Positions 4,052 to 5,138 of a stretch of DNA of 5,138 nt are shown here, one piece after another. The position numbers and the translations under genes are program-made. The DNA is from Saprospiraceae bacterium (lineage in GTDB: Bacteria > Bacteroidota > Bacteroidia > Chitinophagales > Saprospiraceae). Numbering within the stretch: position 1 is the stretch's first letter; every line of letters begins with the position of its first letter. Location: positions 1 through 5,138 of the forward strand of contig SLKL01000275.1 of assembly GCA_007134625.1 (NCBI GenBank). The letters run 5' to 3'. A model generated the notes under the pieces. That model saw only the letters and a list, made by a program, of their open reading frames with translations. It did no database searches and was not told the origin of the DNA.

Positions 4052-5138
4052 CTACCTAAACAACTGCACCTCCCCTGATAGTTCTATGATATCACCATTG
4101 ATAAGTTCTACAACAGCAATATAGATATACACACCGGGATCTGCTTTTTGTCCCCTGTGGTCGGAGCCATTCCAACCGATAAGATTGTCATTGGGGTCAA
4201 AATCCAATCGTTGATGATACCTTTTGCCCCATCGATTGTAAATACTAAGTTCCACTACACGATTGACAGAGGGGTCTGAATAAATAGTGAAGATATCATT
4301 TACACCATCATCGTTAGGACTAAATGCATTGGGAACAAAAACTGAGGGTCTCTTATCCAGATCAAGATAAATTTCTCCCATCGCATAACACCCTCGGTCG
4401 TCTTCTACATATACCTCAAATAGGGTAGGTCGGAGAAGGTTTACAGAAGGTCTGAGGCAATCAGGGCAATCAATCTCAGCGTCTCCGGTCCACGAAACAT
4501 AAGAAATATCCGAATGACTTACATTCAATTCCAGGGGCATTTGATATTTCTGACCGAGTTTCGCAATGTCCCTTTCGGGCAAATAAACCCTTAGTTCTTT
4601 CGCCTCTACAATTTCGAACTCGGTCTTAATGGAACAACCCAAAGCATCAACAACTTCAATTTGATATTCAGCGGGTTTTAAGCCATTGAAAAATCCGTTA
4701 CTTTCCATCTCCTGATGAGTTCCGTCTGATAGAAAATAGCTATAAGGATAGGTCCCGCCTTTAACAGACAATACCGAAAGTACACCCGGATCATCAGGAC
4801 AAACAGGCTGGAATACATCCTTCTCAATAGACTTTGGTAGATTGCGACTCACTACAATTTCATCCTCGCTCCAACATCCATTATTCAGATCAATAATTCT
4901 TACGGAGTAAATACCCTCCTTTCTGATACTGACCTCATTAGGTGATAACTCTTGCATTTCCGCGGACCCACTCCATTGGAATTCAAAATCCAATCCATCA
5001 AAATTTGTTTTGGCCTGTAACACCATAGTTTCAAGCGTACAAGGGAATATTAAATCCTCGCCGAGAGAAACAGTGGGATTCGTAGTATCTTCCATCACCT
5101 CGCTGGCTAAGTTAATACTACAGCCATTTCTACGAAGC
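4052..5138 (-). CDS. Secreted surface protein with SprB-like repeat and T9SS type B sorting domain, 5' end outside window
   Basis: The C-terminal 361 residues of a larger exported protein; the frame stays open to the window edge, so the GTG at 5098 and ATG at 5095 are internal. The N-terminal visible part has Ig-like beta domains of the 'Cys…W-S-G…G-x-Y' type (first about residues 20-97). A SprB-like segment follows at about 112-168 (CPDDPG, then VKGGTYPYSYFLSDGTH, GLKPAEYQIEVVDALGCS). A third beta domain contains SWTGDAEIDCPDC. The last 99 residues are the gliding-motility-associated type B sorting domain: VFVPNAFSPNDDGVNDIF, LSIYNRWGKR, GWNGSDHRGQ, PGVYIYIAVVEL. Type B domains direct secretion through the type IX system and cell-surface attachment; the function of this protein itself is unknown, possibly adhesion or motility. 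The coding strand is opposite to suf. No hairpin terminator was seen after its stop. Confidence 0.93.
   Translation of the reverse strand, partial: LRRNGCSINLASEVMEDTTNPTVSLGEDLIFPCTLETMVLQAKTNFDGLDFEFQWSGSAEMQELSPNEVSIRKEGIYSVRIIDLNNGCWSEDEIVVSRNLPKSIEKDVFQPVCPDDPGVLSVLSVKGGTYPYSYFLSDGTHQEMESNGFFNGLKPAEYQIEVVDALGCSIKTEFEIVEAKELRVYLPERDIAKLGQKYQMPLELNVSHSDISYVSWTGDAEIDCPDCLRPSVNLLRPTLFEVYVEDDRGCYAMGEIYLDLDKRPSVFVPNAFSPNDDGVNDIFTIYSDPSVNRVVELSIYNRWGKRYHQRLDFDPNDNLIGWNGSDHRGQKADPGVYIYIAVVELINGDIIELSGEVQLFR

Noticed and set aside
5093..5098. GTG/ATG as the start of the T9SS surface protein
   Set aside because: The frame stays open upstream to the window edge with matching protein character (…NGCSINLASEV), and no signal peptide follows these codons, so the true start lies outside.

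Overview
The window looks like chromosome of a Bacteroidota bacterium. Three things point there: a protein ending in a gliding-motility/type IX secretion type B sorting domain (4052-5138, minus strand), a textbook Bacteroidota promoter (TTTG, 19 bp, TAAATTTG; minus strand, 3978-4008), and gene starts without clear Shine-Dalgarno sequences. The order sufS-sufE-DUF59-Rrf2 fits the tail of a SUF operon. The species cannot be named from the sequence.

Left half (2-2359, plus strand): the downstream part of a SUF iron-sulfur cluster assembly operon. It starts inside sufS (cysteine desulfurase, 5' end outside the window). It continues with sufE (sulfur acceptor), a DUF59/MIP18 protein of the SufT/SUF-associated type, and an Rrf2-family regulator with three cysteines in an IscR-like region. 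SufS takes sulfur from cysteine, SufE accepts it as persulfide and passes it to the scaffold (SufBCD, presumably encoded upstream), the DUF59 protein probably helps maturation or delivery, and the regulator may sense cluster status.

Between sufS and sufE lies a 196-bp non-coding element (890-1085). It has 3.4 copies of a 35-bp hairpin-forming tandem repeat, a 24-bp perfect palindrome, and a 19-bp perfect inverted repeat around the whole. It is bracketed by a 10-bp direct repeat, TGTTTAAATG, that contains both the sufS stop with the next ATG and the sufE start. This suggests that an element entered a junction where the sufS stop once directly abutted the sufE ATG.

Right-centre (2384-3960, minus strand): a compact, visibly A/T-rich three-gene cassette, convergent with the SUF operon. 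In transcription order it encodes an unrecognised 157-aa protein, a 229-aa protein resembling DUF6575, and a 150-aa YbjN/type III chaperone-like protein. Each junction overlaps by exactly 20 nt, and a strong promoter lies just upstream of the first gene. It looks like a co-transferred accessory module of unknown function and is the best candidate here for an undescribed system, though nothing in the sequence proves a role.

Right end (4052-5138, minus strand): the C-terminal part of a large secreted surface protein with a SprB-like repeat and a type B sorting domain. No rRNA, tRNA, CRISPR array or transposase gene was seen.
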